From positions 1 to 49,486 of the forward strand of contig NZ_JAPZVQ010000006.1 of NCBI RefSeq assembly GCF_027622945.1: 49,486 nt of DNA. The letters are read 5' to 3'. This document shows positions 7,591 through 16,159 of this stretch, piece by piece (position 1 is the first letter of the stretch; each line of letters begins with the position of its first letter). Made by a program: the position numbers and the translations under genes. Origin of the DNA: Glycomyces lechevalierae. Its GTDB lineage: Bacteria > Actinomycetota > Actinomycetes > Mycobacteriales > Micromonosporaceae. The notes beneath the pieces are model-generated. The model did not search any database, was not told where the DNA came from, and worked only from the letters and a program-made list of their open reading frames with translations.

Positions 7591-8745
7591 CTAGCTGGTG
7601 ACGAGGGTCAGGCCCCAGGCGCTGAGGGCCGGGCCGATGGGCTGGAAGTAGGTCGTGCCGCCGGAGGAGCAGTTGCCCGAGCCGCCGGAGGTCATGCCCT
7701 GCGCGCTGTTGCCGGAGATGAACGAGCCGCCGGAGTCGCCGGGCTCGGCGCAGACGTTGGTGCGGGTCATGCCGTAGACCGAGCCTTCGGCGTAGTTGAC
7801 GGTCTGGTTGAACGCCTGGATGCTCCCGCAGTGCCAGCCGGTGGTCGAACCGGAGCGGCAGACGGAGGAGCCGACGGCGGCCTGCGACGCGTTGGCGACG
7901 TCGCGGGTGCCGGAGTACATGTTCACGTCGTCGTACAGCGGCTCGGAGGAGCCGACGGCGACCCAGGCGCGGTCGGAGGACGGGAACACCGAGTTGCGGA
8001 AGGTGCCGGGGGCCGCTTCGCCGCTGGTGACCTGGTCGCCCGTGGAGCCGCAGTGGCCGGCGGTGACGAAGCCGGGGGTGGAGCCCTGGCGGACCGCGAA
8101 GCCCACCGAGCAGCGCCACGAGTTCTCGACGATGTAGGAGTCGCCGCCGCGCACGAAGTACGTCTGGGGCGCTTCGGTTTCGGCGACGGTGACGAGCGAC
8201 GGGTCGATGCCTGCGGCCTCGATCACGTCGGCGGCGGTCGCGGCGTCGGCCGCTTCGACGACGAGCGTGTTGGACACGACGTCGACGTAGTTGCCGTAGT
8301 AGCCGTCGACGGCGATCGGGGAGACCGCGGCGGCGGCGTCCTCGAGGGTGGCGAGGTCGTGCTCGACGAGCACGGGGGTGGCGCCTTCGGCGCGCAGCCG
8401 GTTGGTCTCGGCGGCGTCGGTGGTGGCGACGAAGATCTCGTCGGCGTCGTCCGAGACCCACAGGCCCGCATAGGAGGCGTCGAGGTCGGCGGGGACCTCG
8501 TCGAGGAGGTCGGCGGCGACGTCTTCGACGGCGAGGCGGTCGTACGCCTCGGACTCGGTGAGCCCGAAGGTGTCCTGGAGCTCGCTGATGAGGCCCTGGG
8601 AGACGTTGCCGGTGAGTTCGGCGCGGGCCTCTTCGGCCTTGGCGTCGAGGATCTCGGCCGAGGCGGGTGCGGCCCCGGCGGCTAGGGAGAGAGCGGTGGC
8701 GATGGCACCGGCAGCGGTGACTGCAAGCGCGCGTTGGCGATTCAT
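7591..8745 (-). CDS. secreted S1 serine protease (streptogrisin/alpha-lytic type)
   Basis: This 384-aa preproenzyme has a signal peptide at residues 1-30 (Arg-rich start, Ala-rich core, cleavage after APASA). A propeptide of alpha-lytic type follows (about 31-200; LQDTFGLTESEAYDRL...). The chymotrypsin-fold protease (about 201-384) has triad His231 (TAGHCG), Asp258 (SSDRAWV) and Ser338 (GDSGGS). Likely disulfides are Cys212-Cys232, Cys296-Cys306 and Cys332-Cys359, the usual S1 streptogrisin pattern. Members are exported, fold with help of the propeptide and digest extracellular protein. I chose ATG 8745 over 8754 because GAAAGG is then about 10 bp upstream. The promoter probably lies in the AT-rich island just upstream. 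Confidence 0.93.
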   Translation of the reverse strand: MNRQRALAVTAAGAIATALSLAAGAAPASAEILDAKAEEARAELTGNVSQGLISELQDTFGLTESEAYDRLAVEDVAADLLDEVPADLDASYAGLWVSDDADEIFVATTDAAETNRLRAEGATPVLVEHDLATLEDAAAAVSPIAVDGYYGNYVDVVSNTLVVEAADAATAADVIEAAGIDPSLVTVAETEAPQTYFVRGGDSYIVENSWRCSVGFAVRQGSTPGFVTAGHCGSTGDQVTSGEAAPGTFRNSVFPSSDRAWVAVGSSEPLYDDVNMYSGTRDVANASQAAVGSSVCRSGSTTGWHCGSIQAFNQTVNYAEGSVYGMTRTNVCAEPGDSGGSFISGNSAQGMTSGGSGNCSSGGTTYFQPIGPALSAWGLTLVTS

Positions 8746-8983
8746 GTGATGCATGCCTTTCGGGTGAGGGCATCGGCGGCCGACGGGGAAGGCGGCCGCC
8801 ATGGCAGGCCGGCGGCGCCCGCTGGTTGCGGACGGCGCCGAGGTGATGGTGATCCATGCCATGCAAGGAGATTAGAGCCAAATCGGAAAAAGTGAAAGAT
8901 GCGAGTAATTCAGTGAATATCAACCTAAGTGGTGCGTTGTTTCAGGAATGTCAATTAGCCTGTGAATTCCCAGAATTACGGGC
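8746..8983 (-). promoter_or_regulatory. AT-rich upstream region of the secreted protease
   Basis: No gene is seen here. Bases ~8863-8983 are more than half A+T, in sharp contrast to flanking DNA. They contain a minus-strand TTGACA (8949-8954) and several AATTC/GAATTC words, but no unambiguous -10 at 17-18 bp. The 8746-8862 part is GC-rich 5' leader. I read the block as the regulatory region of the protease gene; low GC could also reflect acquired DNA. Confidence 0.45.
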
Positions 8984-9017
8984 AAAAAGGGGCGCATCCG
9001 CAAAGCGGATGCGCCCC
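8984..9017 (-). terminator. intrinsic terminator after the NmrA-like reductase
   Basis: On the minus strand a perfect 13-bp stem (8989-9001 with 9005-9017) closes a 3-nt loop and is followed by five T residues (plus-strand AAAAA at 8984-8988). It lies 15 bp after the stop of the gene ending at 9032. This is the clearest rho-independent terminator in the window. Confidence 0.9.
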
Positions 9018-9031
9018 TTGGGGTTTCGCTG

Positions 9032-9856
9032 CTACTTGAAGGCGGCCGCGAACTCGTCCGCCCACTCGGCGAAGCGCCGCGCCGGGCGCCCGGTCACGCG
9101 CTCGACGGTGTCGGCGACCGTGCGCCCTTCGACGGGCGTGTTGCCCAGGGCCTCGATGAGGAACGCGATCACGTGCTCGTTCATGCCCTCCCCGGCCCAC
9201 TTCTCGCGCGCCTCGTCGGTGGTGAGCTCGACGAACTCGATGTCGCGGCCGACCGCGGCGCTGAGGATCGCGACCTTCTCCTTGATCGGGACGGCCTCGG
9301 GTCCGGTGATGACCAGCGTCTCGTTGTCGTACCCGCCTTCGAGCAGGACCTTCGCGGCCACCGCGCCGATGTCGGCGGGGTGGACCATCGCGCTGACCCG
9401 GTCCCCGAAGGGCTCGCGGATGACCCCGTCCGCCTTGATCGGCGCGGCCCACCACATGAGCGTGTTCGACATGAACTCGACGGGGTGGAGCCAGGTCGAC
9501 TCGATCGCGCTGGCCGCGAGGGCCTGCTCGAGCGGGCCGGCCGCGATGCCGCCGAGGACGGTGGCGCGGCGGACGCCGGCGGCTTCGGCGAGGGCGACGA
9601 GCCCGGCCGGGTCGGGCAGCGGGGCGTTCTGGTCGCCCGCGAAGTTGATGAAGTGGACGGCGTCGACGTCCTTGAAGGCGTCGGCGAGGGTGTCGTGCGA
9701 GGCGAGGTCGCCGACGGCGATCTCGACGCCTTCGGGAAGGGCCGCTTCGGCGTTGCGGGTGAGCGCCCGGATCTGGACGTCCGCGTCGAGGGCGGTGAGC
9801 TGCTCGATGACGTTGCTGCCGACGGTGCCGGTGGCGCCGGTGACGAGGATGCGCAT
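9032..9856 (-). CDS. NmrA-like NAD(P)-binding oxidoreductase
   Basis: This 274-aa Rossmann protein of the atypical SDR (NmrA/HSCARG-like) type has the N-terminal nucleotide motif TGATGTVGSNV, then VHFINFAGDQNAPLPDPA, and a substrate region with STWLHPVEFMSN. It lacks the classical YxxxK pair, as expected for atypical SDRs, which act as reductases or redox sensors. ATG 9856 is preceded by AAGGAG at 6 bp; the open frame extends 13 codons upstream without a better site. The promoter has a TGGAAC/TAAACT pair embedded in two GGAAC...GTTCC palindromes, so a TetR-type repressor probably controls it. It is followed by a strong terminator, so it is monocistronic. Confidence 0.85.
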   Translation of the reverse strand: MRILVTGATGTVGSNVIEQLTALDADVQIRALTRNAEAALPEGVEIAVGDLASHDTLADAFKDVDAVHFINFAGDQNAPLPDPAGLVALAEAAGVRRATVLGGIAAGPLEQALAASAIESTWLHPVEFMSNTLMWWAAPIKADGVIREPFGDRVSAMVHPADIGAVAAKVLLEGGYDNETLVITGPEAVPIKEKVAILSAAVGRDIEFVELTTDEAREKWAGEGMNEHVIAFLIEALGNTPVEGRTVADTVERVTGRPARRFAEWADEFAAAFK

Positions 9857-9880
9857 GGGGTTCTCCTTCTTCGAAACTCC

Positions 9881-9930
9881 GGAACGGAATGTCATGTTCC
9901 AAGTTTAGCAGAGCGGAACGGTCTGTTCCA
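9881..9930 (-). promoter_or_regulatory. promoter with two GGAAC...GTTCC operators
   Basis: Minus-strand -35 TGGAAC (9925-9930), 17-bp spacer and -10 TAAACT (9902-9907). GGAAC-N5-GTTCC (9915-9929) covers the -35, and GGAAC-N10-GTTCC (9881-9900) lies between the -10 and the start codon at 9856. The palindromes resemble TetR/AcrR operators. No regulator gene is adjacent. Confidence 0.65.
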
Positions 9931-9961
9931 GTAGGGTGTGGTGTTTTTCTGGATCCCCAGG

Positions 9962-12139
9962 TCAGGCCCGCTGTTCGATGCTCTTCCAGGTCCGCGGCCA
10001 CCGTCCGGCGCGGTCGACGAGCGCCATGAGTGCGGGCAGGAGCATGACCCGCACGACCACCGCGTCCAGGAGGACGCCGAGGGCGAGGGCGAGGCCGAGC
10101 TGCTTCATCTCGATGCGGTCGATGAAGACGAAGGCGACGAAGACCGACATCATGATCACGGCGGCGCTGGTGACGACGCTGGCGGAGGAGCGGATGCCCT
10201 GGCGGATCGCTTCGCGGGGGGCGGCGCCGCCGAGTGCGGCCTCTCGGATGCGGCTCATGACGAACACCTGGTAGTCGAGCGACAGTCCGAAGAGGATCGC
10301 GAAGACCATGAGGGGCGTGCGGGAGCCGACGAATCCGGGCGAGTCGAAGTGGAGGAGTCCTTCGGCCCAGGTGTGCTGGAAGACGAGGGCGAGCGCGCCC
10401 CATGCGGCGAGGGTCGACAGGAGGTTGAGGACCATGCTCAGGAGCGCGAACACCAGTGACCTGAACGCGATGAGCATCATGACGACGGTGGCGAGGAGTA
10501 CGAACCCGACGACGAGGAACAGGCGCTGGGACTGGTGGTCGGCGTAGTCCTTCGCGTAGGCGGGTTCGCCGGAGACGGCGTATGCGACGCCGGGGACCTG
10601 CCCGACGGTGTCGGGGACGAGGTCGTCGCGGAGCAGCGCGAGGGACTCGGCGGCGCGGGGGTCGCTGGTGGCGTAGGGGATCGGCAGTTCGAGCCGGATC
10701 GCGGTGCCGTCGTCCGAGACGGCGACGCGGGGTGCGTCGGTGGCGGCGAACAGGGCGTCGCCGCGGGTGCGCTCCTCGAGTTCGGCGGCGGCCGCGGCGA
10801 GCGCGGCGGCGTCGTCGGCCTGCGCCACCACGGAGTGGGAGAGGCCTTCGGCGGGGAACTCGGCGACGAGGTCGTCGTAGGCCGCGATGGTGCCGAGCGA
10901 TTTGGGGAAGGTCTCCTTGCCTTCGACGCTGGTGGTCATGGTGAGCGCGGGGAGGGCGAGGCCGCCGATGACGGCGAGGCCGATGACGGCGGTGGCGACG
11001 GGGTGGCGCAGGGACGGGCGCAGGAGCGCCGGCCAGAACCGGCCCTCGCCCGGCGTCGCGGCAGTCGTCTTGCGCCGCAGGAGTCTCCCGCCGTCGATGC
11101 GGCGGCCGATCTTGGCGAGCATCGCGGGGAGCACGGTGAGGGAGCTGATCATCGCGATGGCGACGACGATGATGCAGGCGGTGGCGATGGAGGAGAAGAT
11201 GACGTCGTCGACGAGGTAGAGGCCGGCGAGGGAGACGATGACGGCGATCCCGGAGGTCACGATGGTGCGTCCGGCGGTCGCGGCGGCGTGCTCGATGGCG
11301 GCGGCCGGGTCGAGGCCGCCGGTGCGGCGGCGTTCCTCGCGGACGCGTTTGAGGTAGAAGAGCGAGTAGTCGACGCCGACGGCCATGCCGATCATGGCGA
11401 GGACGCTGGTGACCGCGCCGCCCGCGTCCGGGAAGAAGTGGGAGGCCAGGGCGTACGCGCCGAGAGCGGCGATGATCGAGGTGATCGCGAGGGCGAGCGG
11501 GACGCCCGCGAGGAGGAGCGAGCCGAACACGATGAAGAGGATGGCGAGCGTGATCGGCAGGGTGAACCGCTCGACCTGGCCGAGCTGGGTGCCGAGCTGG
11601 TCGTCGAGCTCCGACGAGATCGATTTGCTCCCGGTCTCGGCGATGTCGAGGCCGGGGTGCGCTTCCTGAACGGCCGCAGTGGTTTCGAGGAGCGGGTCGA
11701 TGTGGTCCCCGGCTTCGTGCGCGGGCATGGACATGGTGACGGCGAGCAGGACGGCGTCGCCGCTCGCGGCGGTGACCGGCGCGGCGACGTCGGCGACCTC
11801 GTCGAGGGCGTTCATCCGCGCGGTGACGTCTGCGGCGGCCGCGGCGGCGGCCTCGGGGTCGAGGTCGCCGGTGGGGGAGGTGATGAGGATCCGCTCGACG
11901 GCGGGCGCGGTGAGGCCGTGCTCGAGGGCGATGGTCTCGGCGTCGCCGGCCTCGCCGATCCAGAAGTCGGAGAAGGCGACCTGGTGGGTGCCGGCGGCGG
12001 TGCCCGCGCCGAAGCAGACGGCGACGAACACCGCCCAGGCGAGCATGGCCTTCCACGGGTTGGCGGCCGACCAGGCGGCGACGCGGACGGTGGGCGGCCG
12101 CTTGGCGGCCGTGGGAGGGGGTGCGGTCTGCGTGTGCAT
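9962..12139 (-). CDS. MMPL-family RND transporter
   Basis: This 725-aa protein has the MMPL duplication. Each half has one helix, a large extracytoplasmic loop and five more helices. The first half starts at NPWKAMLAWAVFVAVCFGAG; the second begins near ALLRPSLRHPVATAVIGLAV. Characteristic motifs include GVDYSLFYLKRVREER after TM4 and its counterpart LDYQVFVMSRIREA in the second half. Such proteins export lipids or lipophilic antibiotics using proton flow. ATG 12139 is preferred; the frame runs upstream another 53 codons through low-complexity sequence. It lies 188 bp downstream of a response-regulator gene on the same strand, suggesting that the two-component pair controls or senses the same stress. 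Confidence 0.9.
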   Translation of the reverse strand: MHTQTAPPPTAAKRPPTVRVAAWSAANPWKAMLAWAVFVAVCFGAGTAAGTHQVAFSDFWIGEAGDAETIALEHGLTAPAVERILITSPTGDLDPEAAAAAAADVTARMNALDEVADVAAPVTAASGDAVLLAVTMSMPAHEAGDHIDPLLETTAAVQEAHPGLDIAETGSKSISSELDDQLGTQLGQVERFTLPITLAILFIVFGSLLLAGVPLALAITSIIAALGAYALASHFFPDAGGAVTSVLAMIGMAVGVDYSLFYLKRVREERRRTGGLDPAAAIEHAAATAGRTIVTSGIAVIVSLAGLYLVDDVIFSSIATACIIVVAIAMISSLTVLPAMLAKIGRRIDGGRLLRRKTTAATPGEGRFWPALLRPSLRHPVATAVIGLAVIGGLALPALTMTTSVEGKETFPKSLGTIAAYDDLVAEFPAEGLSHSVVAQADDAAALAAAAAELEERTRGDALFAATDAPRVAVSDDGTAIRLELPIPYATSDPRAAESLALLRDDLVPDTVGQVPGVAYAVSGEPAYAKDYADHQSQRLFLVVGFVLLATVVMMLIAFRSLVFALLSMVLNLLSTLAAWGALALVFQHTWAEGLLHFDSPGFVGSRTPLMVFAILFGLSLDYQVFVMSRIREAALGGAAPREAIRQGIRSSASVVTSAAVIMMSVFVAFVFIDRIEMKQLGLALALGVLLDAVVVRVMLLPALMALVDRAGRWPRTWKSIEQRA

Positions 12140-12289
12140 GGGTGCCGATCTCTCTGCGCTGGTCTCCGGGCAGGGCGGACCGTCATGCGGGCCTTCGGAA
12201 GGCGGCGCATGCGGCGGGAATGCGGGTTTTCGGGCGGTTCGCCCGTTGGGTCCGAGGCTATGCGGATCGGCGGCGCGGAACACTCCTGC

Positions 12290-12315
12290 AGACCCCACCT
12301 TTTCGGGTGCGGTCT
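12290..12315 (-). other. imperfect hairpin between the response regulator and MMPL genes
   Basis: AGACCCCACC (12290-12299) and GGTGCGGTCT (12306-12315) pair except for one C-C mismatch, around a TTTTCG loop. It is 13 bp after the response-regulator stop and could be a terminator, an attenuating hairpin or an operator. No U-tract follows. Low certainty. Confidence 0.35.
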
Positions 12316-12327
12316 ACCGGAACGGGC

Positions 12328-13002
12328 TTATCGCTCGCGGGGGTCGCCGGCGGTGATGAGGCCGGTCTCGTAGGCGCAGACGACGGCCTGGGCGCGGTCG
12401 CGGAGCCCGAGCTTGCTGAAGACCTTGCCCACATGGGTCTTGACGGTCTGCTCGGACACGAAGAGCGCCTTGGCGATCTCGGGGTTGGAGAGGCCCCGGG
12501 CGATGAGCCGCAGGACTTCCTCCTCACGCGGGGTGAGGGCGTCGAGTTTCGCGGACCGCTGCAGCGCGGGTTTCGCCTTGAACGACTGCTCGATGAGCCG
12601 CCGTGTCACGGACGGGGCGAGGAGGGCGTCGCCGGCCGCGACGACCCGGACGGCCGCGATGAGGTCGCCGGGCGGGGCGTCCTTGAGCAGGAATCCGCTG
12701 GCGCCCATGCGAAGCGCCTCGTACACGTAGTCGTCGAGGTCGAACGTGGTGAGCATGAGCACGCGCGGGCGGCGCTCCTCGGGCGCGGACAGGATCCGCT
12801 TCGCCGCCTCCAAACCGTCCATAGTGGGCATCCGAACGTCCATGAGGACCACGTCGGGCCGCAGCCGGGACGTCTCGGTCACCGCGACCACGCCGTTCTC
12901 CGCGTCCCCCACGACCTCGATGTCCGCCTGCGCGTTCAGCAGCGCCGCGAAACCGGCGCGGACCATCGCCTGATCGTCGGCGATGAGCACTTTGATCTGC
13001 AC
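12328..13002 (-). CDS. NarL/FixJ-family response regulator
   Basis: This 224-aa two-domain regulator has an N-terminal receiver with acidic pair D9-D10 (VLIADDQ), phosphoacceptor Asp55 (VLMDVRMP), the conserved Thr region (VLMLTTFDLDDYVYEALRMGASGFLLKD) and Lys in LLKD. The C-terminal LuxR-type helix-turn-helix is LTPREEEVLRLIARGLSNPE...VKTHVGKVFSKLGLRDR. Phosphorylation by the adjacent kinase should promote dimerisation and DNA binding. Start GTG 13002 shares one base with the kinase stop (TAGTG) and has AGAGGAG 6 bp upstream inside the kinase gene, so translation is coupled. Confidence 0.95.
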   Translation of the reverse strand: MQIKVLIADDQAMVRAGFAALLNAQADIEVVGDAENGVVAVTETSRLRPDVVLMDVRMPTMDGLEAAKRILSAPEERRPRVLMLTTFDLDDYVYEALRMGASGFLLKDAPPGDLIAAVRVVAAGDALLAPSVTRRLIEQSFKAKPALQRSAKLDALTPREEEVLRLIARGLSNPEIAKALFVSEQTVKTHVGKVFSKLGLRDRAQAVVCAYETGLITAGDPRER

Positions 13003-14366
13003 TAGGGCTCCTCTGCGTTCGAACGGTCCTCGACCGGCAGCACCGCGTGCACACGGAACCCGCCGTCGGCGGTCGGCCCGGTCTCGAGCGTCCCGCCGTC
13101 GAGCGACACGCGCTCGCGCATCCCCACCAGGCCCAGGCCCGAACCGTGCGCCTCGCCGACCTCCGAGCCGCGGCCCGCCGGCGCGGGGCCGTTCACCACC
13201 GTAACCGTCACCCGGCCCTCGGCGGCGGCGACCTCCGCGTCCGCCGCCGCCCCCGGCGCGTGCCGCACCACATTGCTCAACGCCTCCTGCACCACCCGGA
13301 ACACGGTGAGCGCCACCGTCTCCGGCAGATCCTCAGGCAGGCCGCCCACCCGCAGCGCCACGGGCGTCCCCGCCCGGTTCACCGCCTCCGCCAGACCCTG
13401 CAGCGCCTCCGGGCCCGGCTGCGGCGCCCGCGCCCCCGCCTCGTCCTCGCTCCGCAGCACCCCCAGCAGCCGCCGCATCTCCGCGAGCGACTCACGCGCC
13501 TGGCCGCTGATCGACCGGAACTCCGCCTTCGCCTCCTCGCTCAAGCCCGCGAGCCGGTACTCCGCCGTCGACGACTGCACCGTGATCACCGACATGTGGT
13601 GCGCCACAATGTCGTGCAGCTCCCGCGCGATCCGAGTCCGCTCCTCCAGCAGCCGCCGCTGATGCCGCTCGGCCTCCGCGACCTGCTCCTCCTCCGCCAC
13701 CCGCATCCGGCCCTGCCGCCAGATCCGCACCGTGAACCCGACCAGGAACGCCAACGCCCCCAGCAGCGCCCCGAGCGTGAGACTGTCCGTCGCGGGCGTC
13801 GGCGTCGGGTTGGCCACCGGATCGGAGACGATCGTGACCAGCCGCGCGTTCGACATCCCGATCGCCGCCGCGCCCGCCAGGAAGTACGACAGCCACGCCA
13901 GCACCCCCGCCCACGGCCGCCGGTCCCGCGCCAACGCGAACAGGACCACCATGAGCGCGAACAGGTTCGGGGTCGTGAGCGGCCACGGCTGCCACCCGAT
14001 GAAGTCCGCGCCGAGCATCGTCGCCACCAGCGACCCCAGCACCAGCAGCCACGCCTCGACCGGCCGGAACCGGGCCAGCACGATCGCCGCGCCCGTCGCC
14101 AACGCCGGCAGCACACCCCACGCCACGTGGTACTCCGTGCGCATGATCTGGTTCGCGGTCATGAACAAGACGAACGCGAACGGCACCGAACCGGGGCCGA
14201 TGAACGCGAGCGTCGTCGGGAACCGCCACCGCCACGTCCCCGAACCGACCGGACCGGCCGCGACCAGATAGGAGACCACGGCACGGACGGGACTGTACGG
14301 CGCGGGCCCCGTCGAACGGGACTTCCGGGCTCGCGCGGGTCGGCGGGACTGCTCACGGGTCGTCAC
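13002..14366 (-). CDS. sensor histidine kinase (HisKA_3/NarX-like)
   Basis: This 454-aa membrane kinase has about six N-terminal hydrophobic helices (residues 45-215), a short coiled-coil linker, then the dimerisation/phosphoacceptor helix ERTRIARELHDIVAHHMSVI with phosphoacceptor His251. The ATPase domain is marked by VVQEALSNVVRHAPG (N-box) and GSGLGLVGMRERV (G-box). It lacks a periplasmic sensor domain, so it probably senses within the membrane, like many actinobacterial kinases that respond to envelope stress or drugs. It is co-transcribed with the response regulator (1-nt overlap) and lies upstream of an MMPL exporter. Divergent from the DUF998 gene. Confidence 0.93.
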   Translation of the reverse strand: MTTREQSRRPARARKSRSTGPAPYSPVRAVVSYLVAAGPVGSGTWRWRFPTTLAFIGPGSVPFAFVLFMTANQIMRTEYHVAWGVLPALATGAAIVLARFRPVEAWLLVLGSLVATMLGADFIGWQPWPLTTPNLFALMVVLFALARDRRPWAGVLAWLSYFLAGAAAIGMSNARLVTIVSDPVANPTPTPATDSLTLGALLGALAFLVGFTVRIWRQGRMRVAEEEQVAEAERHQRRLLEERTRIARELHDIVAHHMSVITVQSSTAEYRLAGLSEEAKAEFRSISGQARESLAEMRRLLGVLRSEDEAGARAPQPGPEALQGLAEAVNRAGTPVALRVGGLPEDLPETVALTVFRVVQEALSNVVRHAPGAAADAEVAAAEGRVTVTVVNGPAPAGRGSEVGEAHGSGLGLVGMRERVSLDGGTLETGPTADGGFRVHAVLPVEDRSNAEEP

Positions 14367-14509
14367 CGCACCAACCTATGCCGCCCGCGGCCTGCACGCC
14401 CTCACTCCCGGGTACGGGTCGAGCGCCCCCGCCTCACCCCACGGTATGAGACCCGAATCCACGCCTCGGCCCGAGGGAACCGCACGTCAACGCCCCTACC
14501 GTTCGCCGC

Positions 14510-15232
14510 ATGACCCAGAACCTCTTCCGCACGCGCGCAGCCGAAACGACCGCCATGGCCGCGGTCGCGGCCAGCCAGGCCGGCTTCGCCGTGATGCACC
14601 TGACGCAGGCCGACACGGTGGACCCGGTCGCCACCCCCGTCTCGAGCTACGCCCTGACCTGGCCCGGGATCATCCTCTTCCCCGCCTCCGTGCTCGCCCT
14701 CGCGCTGGCGTGCGCGATCCTCGCCGGGCGCGGCGTAGGGCTCGCCCGAGAGGGCTTCATCCGCTTCCTGCTCGGTTCGACCGCGGTGATGCTGCTGTGC
14801 GCGGCGGTGTTCCGCACCGGGACGCCCGAGTCGGGGCTGACGTGGTGGGCGCAGATCCACCGGTACACGGCCGGGGCGGCGTTCGTGCTGCTCACGGTGG
14901 TCGCGGCGTTGTGCGCGCTGCGGATGAAGGACGCGGCGGTGCCGGACTGGGTGCGGCGCGGCACGTGGTGGGTGACCGCCCTGGCGGCGCTCACGTTCCT
15001 GACGACGACGGTGAACACGTTCCTGCCGGGGTTCCTCGACGGCGGGGACTGGCGCGGCATCGGGCAGCGGGTGCTGCTGGTCGTGCTCTCGGCGCTGGTG
15101 TGGATCCTGGTCGCGAACTCGACCCGCGTGACCGTCCCGACGGCAACGCCCGCAACGGTTCCGGCCCTCGCCGTCGACGCGGTTCCGGTTCCGGCGACCG
15201 CCGAGCCCGTACTCGCCGGGTCGCGGCCGTGA
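14510..15232 (+). CDS. DUF998-family membrane protein
   Basis: This 240-aa protein has six probable membrane helices (about residues 15-215). It matches the DUF998 pattern: TPVSSYALTWPGIILF near the first loop, a FRTGTPE segment, and a conserved WWAQIHRYTAGAAFVLL helix. The family has no established function. The C-terminal ~30 residues are a low-complexity Ala/Pro/Val tail. ATG 14510 has no ribosome site but follows TACCGT (14497-14502) by 7 nt, consistent with a leaderless mRNA. The stop overlaps a possible small gene. Confidence 0.75.
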   Translation: MTQNLFRTRAAETTAMAAVAASQAGFAVMHLTQADTVDPVATPVSSYALTWPGIILFPASVLALALACAILAGRGVGLAREGFIRFLLGSTAVMLLCAAVFRTGTPESGLTWWAQIHRYTAGAAFVLLTVVAALCALRMKDAAVPDWVRRGTWWVTALAALTFLTTTVNTFLPGFLDGGDWRGIGQRVLLVVLSALVWILVANSTRVTVPTATPATVPALAVDAVPVPATAEPVLAGSRP

Positions 15233-15396
15233 CCGGCCTCGGGCGGCTGCGGGCCGGCCTGGGCCGGGCGCGGATGGCGGTCGGGAAGTGCGGCGAGCTG
15301 CGCCGCCCGGGCCCGGTGCGCGCCTGGCGCGACGGCCGGGTGTTCCACGGCCCGGACGAAACCGCGAAGGGGCCGTCCTTCGGGAGCTGGTTCTGA
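15229..15396 (+). CDS. possible small basic protein, 55 aa
   Basis: The GTG at 15229 overlaps the DUF998 stop (GTGA) and opens a 55-codon frame encoding an Arg/Gly-rich, basic product ending KGPSFGSWF, followed by a strong hairpin. Codon bias fits coding DNA, and the overlap is typical of coupled genes. Length and composition give no function, so this could be a chance frame. Confidence 0.35.
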   Translation: MTGLGRLRAGLGRARMAVGKCGELRRPGPVRAWRDGRVFHGPDETAKGPSFGSWF

Positions 15397-15406
15397 GACG
15401 CGATCG

Positions 15407-15440
15407 GCCGAGGGCCCGCCCGAACGGGCGGACCCTCGGC
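15407..15440. terminator. bidirectional terminator hairpin
   Basis: A 16-position stem (15407-15422 with 15425-15440) with a single mismatch closes a two-base AA spacer. It lies between the plus-strand DUF998 unit and the minus-strand SDR, whose stop is at 15448. Confidence 0.75.
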
Positions 15441-15447
15441 GCCGCGT

Positions 15448-16152
15448 TCAGCTCGCGAGTTCGGGGTAGAGAACGCTCGGGTCGGCGTTCAGGATCGCCT
15501 TGAGCGCCACGGCGTTCCGGTCCGCCAGCACCTCCAAGGCACCGGCTTCGATACCGTCGAGTCCGGCGCGCGCGATATCGGCCGGGTCGGCCTTCTCCGC
15601 TTCGACGGCGGCGAGCATGTCGGTGTCGATGCCGCCGACGTGCAGCCCGGTCACCTGCGTCCCCTGCGCCGCGAGTTCGAGGCGCGCGCCGTTGGTGAGG
15701 CTCCACGACGCGGCTTTCGCTGCGGCGTAGGCGTTCCCGACCCCGAACGCGCGCCACGACAGCACCGAGAGGATGTTGAGGACCGCGCCGCCGCCGTTCG
15801 CGCCGAGGACCGGCGCGAAGGCCCGCACCATGTTCAGCGTGCCGAAGAAGTTGGTCTCCATCTCGCTGCGGACCGCGGCCCCGTCGCCTTCGAGGAGGTT
15901 CGCGAACGTGGCGATCCCGGCATTGTTGACGAGGATCGTCGTGTCGGCGGCCTTCGCCGCGGCGGCCGCGACCGAAGCGGGATCGGTGATGTCGAGCTGG
16001 ACGGGCTCGACCCCGGGGAGGTCGACGGCGTCGATGCGCCGCGACCCGGCATAGACCTTGGCCGCGCCGCGTTCTAGGAGTTGCCGCGCGAAATGGCGGC
16101 CCAGGCCGCGGTTGGCGCCGGTGACGAGTGCGATGGAACCTTCGATGTGCAT
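15448..16152 (-). CDS. short-chain dehydrogenase/reductase
   Basis: This 234-aa classical SDR has cofactor motif TGANRGLG (about residues 12-19), LDITDPASV acidic region, NNAGIATF, catalytic Ser in ILSVLS and the Tyr-Lys pair in NAYAAAKAAS. It should be an NAD(P)-dependent alcohol/ketone oxidoreductase of unknown substrate. The ATG at 16152 lies 7 nt after a -10 (TAGGGT on the minus strand) with no ribosome site, so the mRNA is probably leaderless. It is divergent from a MerR-family gene, and the promoter has the long spacer and central dyad expected for MerR control. Confidence 0.88.
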   Translation of the reverse strand: MHIEGSIALVTGANRGLGRHFARQLLERGAAKVYAGSRRIDAVDLPGVEPVQLDITDPASVAAAAAKAADTTILVNNAGIATFANLLEGDGAAVRSEMETNFFGTLNMVRAFAPVLGANGGGAVLNILSVLSWRAFGVGNAYAAAKAASWSLTNGARLELAAQGTQVTGLHVGGIDTDMLAAVEAEKADPADIARAGLDGIEAGALEVLADRNAVALKAILNADPSVLYPELAS

Positions 16153-16159
16153 GAGGTCG

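Noticed and set aside
8976..12056. A 1026-codon minus-strand frame across the NmrA and MMPL genes
   Set aside because: It is an Arg/Pro/His-rich shadow frame spanning two well-supported genes on the same strand.
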